The position numbers were made by a program, and so were the translations under genes. This document shows, one piece after another, positions 39,081 to 50,775 of a stretch of 64,000 bases of DNA. How positions within the stretch are numbered: position 1 is the first letter of the stretch; each line of letters begins with the position of its first letter. Source of the DNA: Hymenopus coronatus (taxonomy: Eukaryota > Arthropoda > Insecta > Mantodea > Hymenopodidae); contig CM060896.1 in assembly GCA_030762935.1 (NCBI GenBank), forward strand, positions 16,855,527-16,919,526, in the 5' to 3' direction. The notes below the pieces were generated by a model. That model was not told where the DNA came from, ran no database searches, and saw only the letters and a program-made list of their open reading frames with translations.

Positions 39081-39387
39081 GTACTTAATGTCAAGCTGTC
39101 CCATTCTGGAGGAACTCAGTATTGGTACAAGCATAGACTTAACAGATGATGATGTGGCTGATATATTGGCCAAAAATATCTTTCCAGAGCTAAGAGAGTT
39201 ATGGCTACCCCTTGCATCTAACCTTACTCGTATCTCTGTTGAGGTTCTCATGATAACCTGCCCCAAGCTAAGAAGTATTGGAATTGTAAGTGGCTGGGCA
39301 TTAACTCCGGATGATGTCCAGGAATTAATATACGAAATTCAAGTTTCCAATATTAATCTTGTGTTATGGGAATTCTTCATAAACTGA
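39081..39387 (+). CDS. LRR (F-box/LRR-like) protein, terminal exon with stop
   Basis: The acceptor TTTCCAG ends at 39080; the 179-bp intron before it is of ordinary size. The exon completes an Arg codon and reads YLMSSCPILEELSIGTSIDL, TDDDVADILAKNIFPELREL, MITCPKLRSIGIVSGWALTP and ends VLWEFFIN then TGA at 39385-39387. Two more 'CPxLxxL' repeats are present. The three visible exons encode about 290 residues, all LRR, so the product is likely a cytosolic or nuclear adaptor; the family role is inferred. The poly(A) site is not decided. Confidence 0.88.
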
Positions 39388-41130
39388 AATCATGCAGTAA
39401 TTTTATTTACTGAAATGCATAAACATGGCTGTGTTAGTTCTTTACTTTTACAATAATGCAGATAACATGTATTTTTTCTTTTTTATGTCTGAAAATATAA
39501 TATTTCTGATAGCGTGGTTACACAAATTTACGCAGAAGCTGTTCCCTATCATTTTCTGGAGTTATGATGTGAAAAATCCAAAAATTTTAACTGATCTTAG
39601 AGCAATACCACAGAAGCAACAGTTCATATCCAAACAGCAAGCAAGAAAACTAATTTGTGTTCTGTACGAGAAGCATGAGTGGCAGCTATTGAAGGGGTAT
39701 CAAGTGTGGTGCCTCCCATTGTAAAAATTGAAACTGTTATTTTTAGTCTTAATATGCCATTATATAAGTATTTTATTTTGTTCACTAAATATATTTAACA
39801 ATGTTCCAAACTTCTCCTATTTCAAAAGCTGATTTTAAACATAATAGTTTGCTGGGCTCAGACTGTCAGCCTAGGTTGCTTTCTGTTCTGTATTTGTCAA
39901 TAACCATGACAACAGCACAGCTGTATGGTTGCCCCACTCGCTTAGTTAAGACCACCTCAGGAAAATCAGCCTGCATGTCAAGGAATGTGAAACTCTTGTT
40001 ATTCTTTCTGCAGCATTGACAAGGTTGATATTAATTATTGCAAATTATTTAATTGCATGACTTTTCCCATAAGTTTTAGATAATATGGACAAATTTGTCA
40101 GAACCAACTGTTACTAGTGTACAGAAGTGACCCACTGTTAAATTTGCGTGGCTTAAAATTGGAGATACATACACTGGAAATGACCACTCCCATTTCAAAT
40201 TCTGAGACAGCACATATACCTGAGGTAAGGAACGAGGTTTCATTGCATGGCTATTTTCAAGTTTACAATTCTCTGATGTGTGGCATTCAATCACTCAGTA
40301 ACCAGTCAGCATTCAGTTACAGCCTTTCAATGTGCAATAAAATGAAAGTTTATAGACTAGAAAAAGATGAATATAGTATTGCTGAGCTTAATAGAAAAGT
40401 TAGAAATTAAAAACCGTGACTGACCAATGTCCCAGCTTAACATTATGCAGGTACAACTCCAGCGTAAGTGTGTGTTTTTACTCAACAGTTTGATATTTGG
40501 TTGTACAAAATCGTTTTATGGCTATATAGCTGATATGAAAATATGCTCTTTTCTGTTTTGTGAGTATTGTTCAGTGGTGGTGGTGATGATGTCTGGACAA
40601 AAGACACAGTATATGACTGGAATCATCTGAGGAAAAAATAAAAAAGCATGATGGATTTTCGAAGTCCAAGGCTAATTAGGTCAGTTTTCAACTTCTAGGA
40701 TCATATAATACAAGATCATCTTCAAGTAGTGCATTTGAAGAATCAATAAAAAAACCCACAATGAAACAGTAAAGAAAATATTAAAAAATCTGTCAATGAT
40801 AACTGGACTTGCTAGATGTCCTATATCATATAGCATTTCCCATATATGAAAAAGAAGAATTCTCTCTCATATGCAACATCATAAATCCTGTATTTCATGC
40901 TATGCTTAAGATTGCATTTTGAAATCTATGCATGTTAATTTGCTACTATAGTATTGGTCATTGCTGGTCACATGGTATGCTGTGCACGGTCATATCACAG
41001 GGTCAGGTGATGTTACCAGAAAACCAGGAGAAGTTTACTTTGCTTACGGTGGTTGTACTTTTGTTTTCTACTTATTGGAAGAAAATAGAAGACTCCTTCC
41101 CAAAGCAATGTCAAGTTTGTGTTTATTGAA
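39388..41130 (+). other. 3' UTR and downstream flank of the LRR gene
   Basis: No further coding sequence is recognisable. Candidate poly(A) signals AATAAA occur at 40336-40341 and 40637-40642, with others in A-rich sequence near 41131. Which one is used cannot be told from sequence. No transposon motif is seen up to 41130. Confidence 0.45.
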
Positions 41131-42189
41131 CAAAATAAAAAAAATGAAGAAAACATAAGTTTCCAAGCACAGTTTAACACTTACAAGTTTTTTGTTTGTT
41201 TTGTTTTTTAATGCAGCAATTCCAATTTAAAACATGCCTACAACCTGTCATAAAAACATAACACTGTCCTCTTCTAAGCAGAAAATCCTTCTTTATGAGG
41301 AAGGACAGTAAAGAAAAACAATTAAAACCAGAGAAATCACAGTGTAAAACACTCTTAGTTATGATGATTTTAATTGAAATGTGTAAGTCGTTATGCACAT
41401 GCTTGCATGATTCCAGCAGAATAAGTACACTACCTGTAGTAAATCCAAACTAGGACCTTTGTACCGAAAAGTGTATTTAGTTTTGTATGAATATTTTTTT
41501 TAAATCTCAAGTTTGCACTGACCAAACTTTTATCATCTGGAAAGAAATTCTAACATTTAGTTATACCCAATATGATTATGCTAATGTCATATTTAACAAG
41601 TGAGCCAGGGAGGGAGGTTGGAGGGAGAGAGAGGGTTTGTGGGTGTGGGGGTGGGTGTGTGTTTTTTTTTTTTTTTCTGAACTAATAAATATTTGAATTT
41701 AATAATGTTTAGAATTAAAATCATGCTGAATTATATGATGGCTTACCAACCTTTTTATGGCCTTGTTAAGAATGTTGCAACATTTTTTGACCATTGTAAG
41801 GAAAAGTTACAAGTATGATAGCTTCTTCAGAATATACAGATTTTTTTTTTTTTTGGGTAGTGTTTAACGCCCGCTTTAACTACTTATAGCATCGCAGGTG
41901 GTAAATATACAGATGACTAAGTAATTGTACATTATAGTTAATTGTCTGTTGTTAAAATAAATAATCACAGCATAAAAATATTGTTTTCTGTAATTAAATT
42001 TCAATTTGTCACCTTGTGCCTTGCATTTTTACATAGAGTTAAAAAAAAGTCTAGTTTTTTTTTTCCCCCTTTGTTTCTTTCAAGTTGAAGTTTACAGTAA
42101 CACTTTTGGTCAACAAAATTGGAGGGGTGGGTGATGAGTTTATTATTTATTTATTCATCCCCTGAACTGGTTTATTATTTATTCATCCC
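41131..42189 (+). other. Intergenic AT-rich sequence with simple repeats
   Basis: Holds a G/T-rich tract at 41606-41675 and a 50-bp fragment of SINE family D (see 41862). At 42138-42200 the segment TTTATTATTTATTCATCC occurs twice in tandem just before the GC-rich Jockey LINE. No gene seen. Confidence 0.5.
41862..41910 (-). mobile_element. SINE family D, 3' end fragment
   Basis: GGTAGTGTTTAACGCCCGCT then TTAACTACTTATAGC matches the 3' end of the SINE at 51970 (minus strand). It follows a T run of 15. Only about 50 bp remain. Confidence 0.6.
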
Positions 42190-42631
42190 TGGTGCCGACG
42201 CCAACTCGCCCGGCCACAACCTACACTGGAAGAGAGCGACGACTTTCTATTCCCTCGCCTCCTGAGCTGCAACCGGTCATCCGACGTACTTGGAACTGAC
42301 TGACCGACTGACGATACCGTGGGCTCACAAGGCTAAAGCCAAGGGTCCGGATGTTAGTCTGGACCCGGGGTTCGCTCCAATTGGTGTGGTGCAACCCACT
42401 TCCACACCATTTACTCCCTCCGCCCCCTCCCAGGCCCAGTCTACCATGGTGCCTTAAAGCGCCGCAGATTCCGACGGCTTTATCACGGTGGTCCAAGGCG
42501 TCGTAAGACCTCCGGTTTAAACCCGGAGGGGCGCGCCTCCCCCACCCCTGCAGCAGCCACCATACCCGAGAGCCATCAGACACAACGGGCGGCAAGATTA
42601 CCGTCCATTGTAGCCGACCCCTTTCCCAGTC

Positions 42632-43178
42632 ATGAGGGAACTGAGGGCAGCGCTCTCGGAAGGGTACCAGGCGATCCGTTACCCCTCTAGGGTCATCCGG
42701 ACCAAGAACTCCGAGGATCACGCGAAGGCAAGGGAGGTTCTGAGGAAGTGTGGAATTCAGTTCCACACATATTTCCTCCAGAAACCGAACTTCGTCCGAC
42801 GAGTGATCCGAGGACTTGATTCAGACACCGACCCTGAGGACATCCGTGTTGGCCTGGCGGGGCAACAGGAATCAATCCGCGACCGTGGTTCAGTTAACCA
42901 AAACCACCAGACCCGAGGGCGCTGAGCCCACCAAGATCAAGATGCCCCTATTCCTAGTTATTGTAGAAAAAGATGGGAAGGGGATACCTAAGATAGACGA
43001 GGTGACCCACCTGTATATTACAAGAGTCCGTGTTGAGTCTCACCATGGCAAAGAGGGGCCGGCCCAGTGCTATCGGTGCCTGGGCTTCCACCACTCCAGC
43101 CAGGTGTGTGAGCAGAAGACCGCTTGCTTGCGCTGTGCAAGTGAGCACCACGTCAAAGACTGCCCTCGCCTCAGATAG
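42632..43178 (+). pseudogene. LINE-delta ORF1, gag-like with zinc knuckles
   Basis: The first frame (42632-42925) carries the RNA-binding-like segment HTYFLQKPNFVRRVIRGLDS; the second (42816-43178) carries IKMPLFLVIVEKDGKGIPKI, then QCYRCLGFHHSSQVCEQKTA and CLRCASEHHVKDCP, two CCHC-type knuckles. The order (FxTYxLxxxxxxRxVIRGL, PLFLVxV, CxRCxxFxHxxxxC) is that of Jockey-clade ORF1. A frameshift near 42870 separates the halves. A Lys/Glu GAA-repeat follows at 43417-43452. Confidence 0.78.
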
Positions 43179-43415
43179 GAAACAAAATATGCCAACTTCA
43201 AGAGGCGCCATATTGGCATCTATGGCGGTTGCCCCAAGAAACTGGAGCTGATCCAGGCAAGGCAGGGCAGAGCCTCACAAACCCTGCGAATGTGCGTCCA
43301 GGCACCAGCTTTGCCAACGTTATGTCGAGGCACGAGGTACCAGAAAACCAGACCGAGAGATCGGGAACTCAGGTCAACACCCCCCTGCGCCCCCCAGGGA
43401 GCAGAGACCCAAACC

Positions 43416-43452
43416 TCAGAAGAAGAAGAAGAAGAAGAAGAAGAAGAAGAAG
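43416..43452. repeat. (GAA)n in LINE ORF1
   Basis: AGAAGAAGAAG run of about 37 bp that gives poly-Glu or poly-Phe frames. Confidence 0.9.
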
Positions 43453-43873
43453 CAGGCACTGCCTCCCAAGAAGCCCGTGCCTAAGACCGCCGCTGAGACA
43501 CAACCAACCCCGGCAACTGCGGCCGCAACAGCCGAACCAGCTGACCCGCGGGCAGCCAGCCCAGCCAAGCGGCCACGCAGCTTCCCCATCCAGAGCAGCA
43601 GGCAGCTCCTATTGACTCGACCAATAAGAGCTAAGCTGCCGCTCCAGCCACTGCCCAGGCAGTTTCTACAGCTTGGGAGAGCCACTCCGTGCCTGCTGAC
43701 GATATGACCGAGTTTTCCGTGCTCTCAGCCTGGTTTGCAGAACTCATATCGCGTTCCCTCCCCATATTAAGGCGCTGCAGGGAACAACTGACAAGGCTCC
43801 AAATCCCCGCCCTTCAGAAGGTCAAAATCATGCATGAGACGGCCCGACTGCTCTTCCCTGACTCCAGCTTGTA

Positions 43874-46460
43874 ATGGCGGCGCTTAGAAACCGTAGATCT
43901 TTGCGAGTTGCGTTCTGGAACGCAAACGGAGTTCGGGAACAGCGTCCGGGCATCTTGGAGTTTATAGATGATCACGGGATTGATATCCTACTGGTCTGCG
44001 AGACGCATCTGCACGCTGGTATTCCATTCCATCTGCCAAGTTACGTCGCCCATCGCACAGATCGACCCGACGGACAGGGCGGCTATATTTATTAAAAACC
44101 ACCTTACCCACACTTCTGCGCTACAGCACTTGGAAGCGACCGCCATAAGGCTCTCCTTGCGGGGGGGGCGTCTGAAATAGTGCTAGTAGCAGTATATGAC
44201 CCGCCGGACGAAGGCACTCCTAAACCTCGATCACAGAGTTTGCATCGCAGGCGACTTCAACGCGAAACATCCAAGCAGGAACAGCCGCATCCAGAACAGA
44301 AAGGGCCGCGATCTCTACCGCCTCATCGCTGGAGACCCGGCCCTTTTCGCGCATAGTCCGAAAGGTCCAACGTACTTCCCGCCACGCGGCAGGACGGACG
44401 TCATTGATTTCATGGACACCAAAAACATTGCGTTCCATCTGGACCTCTCGGTTGTGAATGCGCTGGATTCCGACCACAACCCAGCTCTGATCACACCAGA
44501 CTGGATGGAAGAACGACTGGGATGCTGCTGTACAATCCCTCCAGGTCTCCGTAGACGCTAACCCTCAAATAGACTCAATAAAGGCTCTCGAGGTGGCGGT
44601 CGCGCAGTTCTCTATCCAAAGTCCTAAATGTGGTCCGTGCTCACACAAACCGCATTCCTTTCGAAACACCCCAACCTTCCGTATTTCCTGTACACCTAAG
44701 AGAGTTGATTAAAGCAAAAACTGCTGTCAGAAAGCAATGGCAGAGATTTCGCCATCCCAGGATAGGAGACATACACTGTTCAAATTCCTGGCCTGTCGTC
44801 TCCTTAGAGCACACCGTCGAGAGGCATGGGAGCATACATTAAGGCATGTTAACTTCCACGAGAGGAAACCTTGGCGAATAGTCCGTGGCCTGCGGAAAGA
44901 CAGACTGGAATACCGGCATCCAATCCACGGCACCCGGGGCCATCTTGCCTTCGAGCCCCGGGATAAAGCAGATACATTTGCAGACTACTTGGAAAATCAA
45001 TTCCAGCCCAGAGCAGAGCCCCAGGATGGAGACCAAACTAAACTCATCGAGCGGGCGATAGAGGACTTCCTAGAGACCCCGCCTGCGAACGACGAGGAGT
45101 TTCACGTCCCTATAGCTACCCCACAGGAGGTAGCCACCCAAATCCAATCCTTAAAAACCAAAAAATCCCCTGGACAGGACCGTGTAGCAGCGGAAATACT
45201 CCAGCACCTTCCCCGAAAAGCCGTGCTTCATTTGACCCGGATTTATAGCGCATGCATACATTTGCGCCACTTTCCCGCTACGTGGAAGGAGGTCCGTGTG
45301 GTATGCGTTCTAAAGCCGGAGAAGAACCCGGTTTTCCCGGCCAGTTACCGTTCCATCAGCCTCCTGCCAGTCATCTCGAAAGTTTTCGAGAGACTGCTCC
45401 TCGCCCGCCTCGGACCTCACCTTGAGGAAAGAGGCCTCCTACCCGAGAATCAGTTTGGTTTCCGCCCTGGACACTCTACGACCGTGCAATTACTGCGTGT
45501 GGCTGAGAAGGCCTCTCTGGCTTTCCAGGAGAGGTCTGAAACGGTTGCGGTATTGCTGGACGTGGAAAAGGTCTTCTCCACTACGTGGCACGATGGGCTC
45601 ACCTATAAATTCATCGAGCATGAAATCCCCTCTCCATATATTTCCTTGGTGGCTTCGTTTCTTCAGAATCGAAGCTTCCGAGTAAAAGTGGAGGGGGAAC
45701 TTTCTACAGAGTGGCCCATTGGTAGCGTGTTGTTCCGGCGCTCTTTGCAGCTTACATGGCCGACATCCCCACCTACCCCAGCACACACACCTGTCAGTAT
45801 GTGGACGATCTCATGATCTTCCCTGTGAATCGGAACACTAGATATAGCTTTCGGCAAATTCAAGCACACCTCCATGCCATTAGCAGGTGGAGTGACAGAT
45901 GGCGAATGGTCATTAGCCCGGAGAAAAGCTCTGCGATTCTCCTGGCGAAAAAAAATTAAAAATCGGCTTCAGCGAACCTTTGCTTTACGGCACCGTAGGA
46001 TCCCTTGGTTGAGCACGGTAAAGTATCTCGGAGTGACGCTGGACCTTCACTCCGCATTTCAGGAGCAAGGTGAACCTAGGACACGCTGTTTTCAGGCAGC
46101 TTTACCCCATGCCCTTCCCTTAAAAGCTTCAACTGTACCGGGCGATCATTCCGCCTCTAGTTCTGTACGGCTGTAAGATTTGGGGGACCGTAGCTAACTA
46201 CATGCTCCTCAGGGTCCAGACGCTGCAGATCCGGGCATTACGGATGATCTACCGTACCGGCTGGAGATTTCCTTCCCACATCCTTCACGAACATTCCGGT
46301 ATCCCGTGCATGATCGACGTCATCAGATCGAGGGCCCGATCATTGTACAACAAACCCACCCTAATCAACTGGTGAATTCTCTGAGAAATTATGATTCCAG
46401 AGAAGTACGTCGCCTGCCATCATTCCGTCTGCCGAGAGACGCCATTGGCCCTCTCGGTTA
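43874..46460 (+). pseudogene. LINE-delta ORF2: endonuclease and reverse transcriptase
   Basis: The endonuclease starts LRVAFWNANGVREQRPGILE (43898) with ILLVCETHL (Glu), CIAGDFNAKHPSRNSR (44236) and ALDSDHNPAL (44460, SDH). RT follows from 44737: LKTKKSPGQDRVAAEILQHL, RVVCVLKPEKNPVFPASYRS, ISLLPVISKVFERLLLARL, QFGFRPGHSTTVQLLR, motif A VAVLLDVEKVFSTTWHDGL, then a gap where motif B (GVPQGS) should be (about 45720), and motif C QYVDDLMIFPVN (45802). At least four frameshifts are present. Confidence 0.78.
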
Positions 46461-46484
46461 GCCACGCCCCCTTCCCTGAGACAT

Positions 46485-47327
46485 AATTAAATTAAAGCTG
46501 AAAAGATTAAAGCGACTTTAACCCGTAATCAAAACGGGGTGAAAACATTCTAGCATATCGTCCTCACACTGGGTGAACGCTAAATCTAAATTAAACAAAT
46601 TAATTCTGCTCCAGGCGGGAGAAAACTGCGCGACCTTCTGATTGGCCCACGCAGGCGTCCGTGGGCGTGTCCTCTCCCGACAAAATTCCCTGTACCTTCA
46701 TTTCACCCATCAGTAACACATAACCAGCCGACACTTTTCCTTGCTCATCTCACAGGTAAATCCGCGATACGGCTCTGTACTGCGGCATCGACAACCGACC
46801 GGGTCATGCCTCGGTCGACCAACTATGCGTCTGGCGTCAATCTACAGCACACCATGGGCGGACATCATGAGGAGTGGCTGGCGGAGATAAAGCGAGAGTA
46901 CGCACTTCTTCGCTCCCTCTCAAATACCGGACGCACCCAGGGAACAGATGTCACGGAAACTGATCTTGATAGACCTAAGGTCTGCAGGAGAAGATAGCAA
47001 TCACGGGTCGGGAAAGAAAACGACCCAGCTTTTCCTAGAGCACCAAGCTTTAGGACTAAGAAACCGGGATGCAGGACACGAAAAAGGGGAAACCCCCAGC
47101 AGGAAATAACTCCAATCACCGATTTGGGGGGAGGCATGTGGTGAACAACCACGCCTAACTTTTTGGACAAAGGTCGACCAGGCCGGAAAATTATAGTATA
47201 TAAGAGGGTATGAACATAGTTGGTAAGATCGCCTGTTGGAGGCTCTGTATACACATAGTTAAGGATAATAAAGAGAGTTGGCGCCAACGTGCTTACCAGG
47301 GGAAACTGAAGGTGCGACAGTCGCAAT
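46485..47327 (+). mobile_element. LTR-retrotransposon 3' fragment with PPT and LTR-like end (tentative)
   Basis: A polypurine tract TTTGGGGGGAGGCA (47123-47136) is followed immediately by TGTGGTGAACAACCACGCC. The next 190 bp contain a TATA-like GTATATAAGAGGG (47197-47209), AATAAAGAG (47267-47275) and end GACAGTCGCA at about 47327: the arrangement expected for a 3' LTR after its polypurine tract. Upstream, a 63-codon frame (46806-46997) has no recognised match. No matching 5' LTR is present, so this is either a truncated element or a chance likeness. Confidence 0.4.
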
Positions 47328-48632
47328 TATATAAGGCGCACGGACCAGAGGGAAGGCAGTCGACCAGGTGCTCGACACGTCATCCAGCCACGGAAGCTCC
47401 CTCCATCTGCTGGCAGACCTGGCAGCAGCAGCGGCAGGAGCCAGAGCAGCACTCCCCCCAGCGGCAACGCAGTGGGCACTCGTCCCTCTTCTAGCTTGCC
47501 GCTCCGACGCTAGAGGGCGTTCGGTGTACATACAGCGGCAACGTAGTGGGCTTTGACCCTCTACTAGCTTGCCGTTCCGTTGCCAGTGTGCGAGCAGCCC
47601 CCCTACAGACAGCTTGCTGTCATTTTATAAATAGCAGGAACTCCCCACTCTTCTACTGTCACCTTTCTTTCCATTAACTTGACAAGCCCGACTGACAACT
47701 GCTACAGCGGATCCGCAAGACCAAACCAAGGGTGAAGGCCGCTGGCCTGAAACCTCGTGCCATTATGACTCGTTCAGGCGCCTCCTCTAAGGAGGTCCAG
47801 TCCTCTAAGGACAGCCGTAGGGCAACTGCCCCGACCTCGACCAATGCTGATGGGCACCAGCCCCTTACCTTCTGCTCTGAGACGGCCGAACCTTCGCGAA
47901 AGCGAAGCAGAACGTCGCGGGCGGCAGCAATAGGCGAAAAGCATCTTCACCGCACCGCCTGGTAGCGGTAGAAAGAGATCCCACCAGTCCTTATACCATC
48001 CCCATGCCCGATTCCGACACTGACGTTGAACTTGACGGGTCCTGCATAACGGTCCACGCAGGTGGCCGTAGAAGCGGGCGTTCTTCCCCCGCCCAAACCA
48101 ACCCACAACAGGGAAATGACCAACCCCCAGCCAGAGGGGGGCGCAAAGTCCCCCCAATAGTCGCCGATGCCTTCCGCAACCATGTCGTGGTTTGAGAAAG
48201 TTGGCGATAAAACTCAGAGGCGCCTTTGAGGCCCGGCGGAAGTCGAGGAAAGTTCACCTTCACGGAAAGGGACTTCGAGGCGGCGAAATCTGTATTACGG
48301 GACGAACAAATCCCGTTTTACAGTTACTCGCTGCGGCGGCTCTACATGGAGCGTAGGATAATTCGGGGCCTTAACTTCACTGTATCCCTGAGGATGTCAA
48401 AGCAGCCCTTCAGGACGAGTACCAAATAACCCCCACCTCCGTGGCACGTCTTAGTAAGACGGTGGCAACAGTCAATGGCCCGGAAAGTGTGCCCATGCCT
48501 CTTTTCTTGGTCGTAGTGCCCAAGGAACGTGCCCCACCAGTTCAGCTGATAAACGCTGTCCGGCTCATCTTCACCGTCGTGCTTATCGAAAGATACCTCG
48601 GCAAAGAAGAACCTGTGCAGTGCCATCTCTGA
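47328..48632 (+). mobile_element. Jockey-type LINE copy 2, 5' part only
   Basis: GC-rich; related to LINE-delta. A leader with a 74-bp tandem duplication (47460-47605) precedes ORF1 starting MTRSGASSKEVQSSKDSRRA (47765). Frames then shift through PIVADAFRNHV, DEQIPFYSYSLRRLYMERRI, VPMPLFLVVVPKERAP and end at KEEPVQC, just at the first zinc knuckle. The blocks match Jockey ORF1 (PLFLVxV, xQC). At 48632 it passes directly into an unrelated, 5'-truncated LINE, whose insertion probably removed or displaced the rest. Confidence 0.68.
47460..47605 (+). repeat. Two 74-bp tandem units in the LINE leader
   Basis: AGCGGCAACGCAGTGGG (47460) and AGCGGCAACGTAGTGGG (47534) begin units that continue with CCCTCT.CTAGCTTGCCG and CCGTTGCCAG/CCGACGCTAG. 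Tandem promoter-proximal units are known in the 5' leaders of some LINEs; here a regulatory role is only inferred. A TTTATAAATAG sequence lies shortly after at 47626. Confidence 0.75.
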
Positions 48633-48639
48633 ACATGGA

Positions 48640-49224
48640 TTAAAAGAAAACGTACTAAAACTCTGTCAATTAGAAGGTTACAAAAATTTAGCAATTACTG
48701 TAGGCATAACTATAAAGGTGGTGGCACTGCACTTTTTGTTGGAAATAAAATAATAAGCTCAAAACCTAAAAAATGGATACGAAATAATAGTATAGATAAA
48801 GTCTGTGAAATATCAGGTATAGAAATAGCCCTAAATGAAGAAAAGGTGGTAATTATTTCGTGCTATCGATCACCAAATGCTAGCGTTAATGAATTCTTTG
48901 ATATAATAATAAAAACTTTGGATAAACTGGATGGACATAACATAATATTACTCGGTGACATTAATATAAATAAAGACGAAAAATATCAGCAATTATAAAA
49001 AGCTGCTAGACATAACAAATATGTTTAATTTAAAACTCGCAATTAATGAACCAACTAGGGTAACAGATACTACAGCTACTACACTAGACCATATTATTAC
49101 AAACCTCCCTGACACTATGTATCAGACAAATATAATAAAAAGCCACTTGTCTGATCATTTTGCTCAGAGTATAGAAACTCATTGCTACCCACCAAAACGT
49201 CAGAAATGCTTATGTAAAAACTAG
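48640..49224 (+). pseudogene. LINE-epsilon endonuclease, 5' truncated
   Basis: Frames contain GGGTALFVGNKIISSKPKKW, then EEKVVIISCYRSPNASVNEF, NIILLGDININKDEKYQQL (Asp/Asn block) and VTDTTATTLDHIITNLPDTM with LSDHFAQ (terminal SDH). The N-terminal Asn/Glu blocks before EHGL are missing. Stops and a shift near 48998 are present. Confidence 0.75.
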
Positions 49225-49320
49225 ACATATAAATGAAGCAAGTGTAAATGGTCCTTGCTGCCTATTGTTTAATGGAACATTGGAAAAGTATTAAATGAGG
49301 CTGACATTCATGCTTAATTG

Positions 49321-50087
49321 GAAACATTGGTAATTATTTACAAGTTGGGCTACTAACTCTCTCCGCTGCGACTTATGCCAGTTTTGCACTCTAACAGGAC
49401 CGGTATGGTTAGAGAGGGATTAGAGGTGGGAAGATGGTTTAAAAAACTATGTATCCATTGCGCTGTTAGGAGTTGTTGGAAATGTCGATAATGAGGTACT
49501 ACCACGATATTAAATTAGAAACATAAATTTATATACACACACTAACCTAAACGGATTGGAACCTAACCTCGCGCTAAATTTGAAATCCACAGGCTTTGAA
49601 ATTCTCATCATAAATACAAAGTCAATCAATCGCACTTAGTTTCATTCGATTTTAGAGTGGCCGAAGTTCTGCATAATAAAATTCACTGAAATTCACAATA
49701 TCTGCCTGAAACATACTTGTCATACATCAGCACAGCGTCTAGCGACATATGCCGGTGTTGCATTCCACAACACTGTTCGCCTGCCGCCGACAATGAAACT
49801 CAGGTTTTAGGCACTTTAGTGTGTAGTATTATTATATATTTACATTGCAAAAGTACTACAAGACTTCTTTATTTATATTCTAATCCTTCTAGGCAGCATA
49901 CCTCATAAATATTCACAAAAAAGGATCGCTAGGCGCACGTAATAAATTAGCGTTTAACTTAATTACGGAGCTTTTCCGATAAAAAAAAATTGGTGAAAAC
50001 GTAACAAGTATAAACCAAACTAACAGTCAAACCACAATTTGTTTAATTTCTAGAGGGGCCCAAGTTCTCTATAATTACCGAAACATT
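49321..50087 (-). mobile_element. MITE copy 2 (8-bp TSD)
   Basis: The element lies at 49329-50079 (751 bp), in inverted orientation to copy 1 and similar along its whole length. It starts GGTAATTATTTACAAGTT and ends AAGTTCTCTATAATTACC. The flanks GAAACATT (49321-49328 and 50080-50087) are a perfect 8-bp duplication, and excising the element plus one repeat restores the reading frame of the host LINE (KHFFAIFKYYFDIACP). This is strong evidence for the boundaries. No transposase is encoded. Confidence 0.92.
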
Positions 50088-50775
50088 TTTTTGCTATCTT
50101 CAAATACTATTTCGATATTGCATGCCCTATAACTACCAAGGAAGTGAGATATCCCACAAATAAACCCTGGATAAATCAAGACGTTATGCAAGCCAAAGAA
50201 TTTCTAAATCGATATTATGATGTATACAAAACCACAAAATATGAAAAAAGTAAAGTAGCATTTCTTAGATACAAGAAGAAATACAAAAATGAATTAATGA
50301 AAACAAAATCAAATCATATTAAAAGTATGCTAAGCTGTAGTAATAATATAGTCAAAAACTCTTGGAACATTATTAACAATGAATGTGGAAAAAACAAAGG
50401 TGAATATAACAACATTCATCTGAATAAAGGCCAGCTAAAAATCCAATGGAAATAAGCAATGCATTTAATCACTATTTTTCAGAAAGTGTTAACCAGGTAA
50501 TATTAAATAAAGGTAGGAATAAAACATATCAATGCAAAGCAAAGCTACTTAGCAATTCTATGTACCTTAGGGAAATAACACAAGAATTACTTAAATCCAT
50601 AAAAAAACTGAAGAATAAAAATTCTTCTGGGTTAGATGGTATCTCTAATAGTGCATTGGAGCAGTGCAGCCCGTACATGATAGAGCCTTTATTAAATCTG
50701 GTCAATTCTATTATTAGGTCTGGTATATTCCCCTACTGTTTGAAGAAATCAATTGTCATACCTATACATAAAAAA

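Larger units (their letters stand above)
42190..46480 (+). mobile_element. Jockey-type LINE, near full length, inactive (LINE-delta)
   Basis: GC-rich element with ORF1 (gag with zinc knuckles) and ORF2 (endonuclease and RT), followed by a short AT-rich tail at about 46485 (ATTAAATTAAAGCTGAAAAG). It carries several frameshifts in both ORFs and a deletion around RT motif B. A related 5' part lies at 47440-48632. High GC content against the surrounding AT-rich DNA marks it as an insertion. The 5' edge is uncertain, the TTTATTATTTATTCATCC tandem being the nearest landmark. Confidence 0.78.

Noticed and set aside
43416..43685. Minus-strand ORF with a Phe run
   Set aside because: Shadow of the LINE ORF1 (GAA)n tract; no domain is recognisable.
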